DNA of 33,430 bases, taken from contig NZ_MUNZ01000137.1 of NCBI RefSeq assembly GCF_002001205.1, positions 1-33,430 on the forward strand, read 5' to 3'. A program made the position numbers and the translations under genes. This stretch comes from Hydrogenophaga sp. A37. Lineage in GTDB: Bacteria; Pseudomonadota; Gammaproteobacteria; Burkholderiales; Burkholderiaceae_C. Below the pieces are notes generated by a model, which worked only from the letters and a program-made list of their open reading frames with translations, made no database searches and was not told the DNA's origin. Of this stretch, positions 33,338 through 33,430 are shown one piece after another (positions within the stretch are counted from its first letter, which is position 1; every line of letters begins with the position of its first letter).

Positions 33338-33430
33338 CTATCGCCGGTCATGACGGCGAGCCCGTTCCTCCAAGCGCGACTGCTCGTGCGCCAACAGACG
33401 GCTGACTTCCCGCAATCTGTGAATCTGCTG
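33338..33430 (-). CDS. 3' end of an unidentified gene (partial)
   Basis: Thirty residues in frame to the window edge, ending at TAG (33338-33340). The peptide is Arg/Glu-rich and helical (LREVSRLLAHEQSRLEER, then ARRHDRR), as in a coiled-coil tail. The following hairpin supports a real gene end. Too little is present to name it. Confidence 0.4.
   Translation of the reverse strand, partial: QQIHRLREVSRLLAHEQSRLEERARRHDRR

Overview
The window is GC-rich, gene-dense bacterial chromosome. Gene order (thiC-thiO-thiS-thiG-thiDE), protein style and repeat types suggest a betaproteobacterium of the Burkholderiales, most likely Comamonadaceae (Hydrogenophaga-like). This is inference from sequence recall; no database was searched. 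I saw no rRNA, tRNA, CRISPR array, complete insertion sequence or prophage.

Layout. (1) 18-7939, plus strand: a tightly coupled catabolic operon of unknown substrate, with a TorF-type porin, an FGGY kinase, a class II aldolase, a class III aminotransferase, a second aldolase-like protein without the metal ligands, an MFS transporter and an aldehyde dehydrogenase. (2) 8007-13363, minus strand: a pyrimidine salvage/catabolism cluster. A GTP-cyclohydrolase-II-like protein (URC1 type), a DUF1688 protein (URC4 type), uracil phosphoribosyltransferase (upp, the URC6 role), a LysE exporter and cytosine deaminase together look like a bacterial URC uracil-degradation route fed by cytosine. (3) 13500-18577: a PanE-like reductase, an OmpA-type protein, two tandem paralogous unknown proteins, a DUF6544-like membrane protein and a Tat-exported Acg-like flavin lipoprotein. 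(4) 18748-24869, plus strand: a promoter, a TPP riboswitch with a start-site-sequestering helix, and thiC, thiO, thiS, thiG and a thiD-thiE fusion, which make the pyrimidine and thiazole halves of thiamine and join them. (5) 24935-27030: an MFS transporter coupled to a GreA/B-like protein. (6) 27310-33430: a lipoprotein with three DUF5648-type repeats, two VOC proteins, a DJ-1/PfpI lipoprotein divergent from a GlxA-type AraC regulator, a GFA-family protein and the 3' end of one more gene.

Most unusual: two 161-bp elements (10645-10805 and 16405-16565) share one long-hairpin architecture with no length difference. Their apical 57 nt are nearly identical, but the long stems differ in sequence while keeping pairing, with about 17 helix positions changed on both sides. 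Wobble pairs are all compatible with plus-strand RNA, and each element abuts or overlaps the stop codon of a minus-strand gene. This looks like a structured RNA or hairpin element that I cannot assign to a named family. Separately, thiO carries two hairpin repeats translated in frame, one internal and one forming a C-terminal tail.
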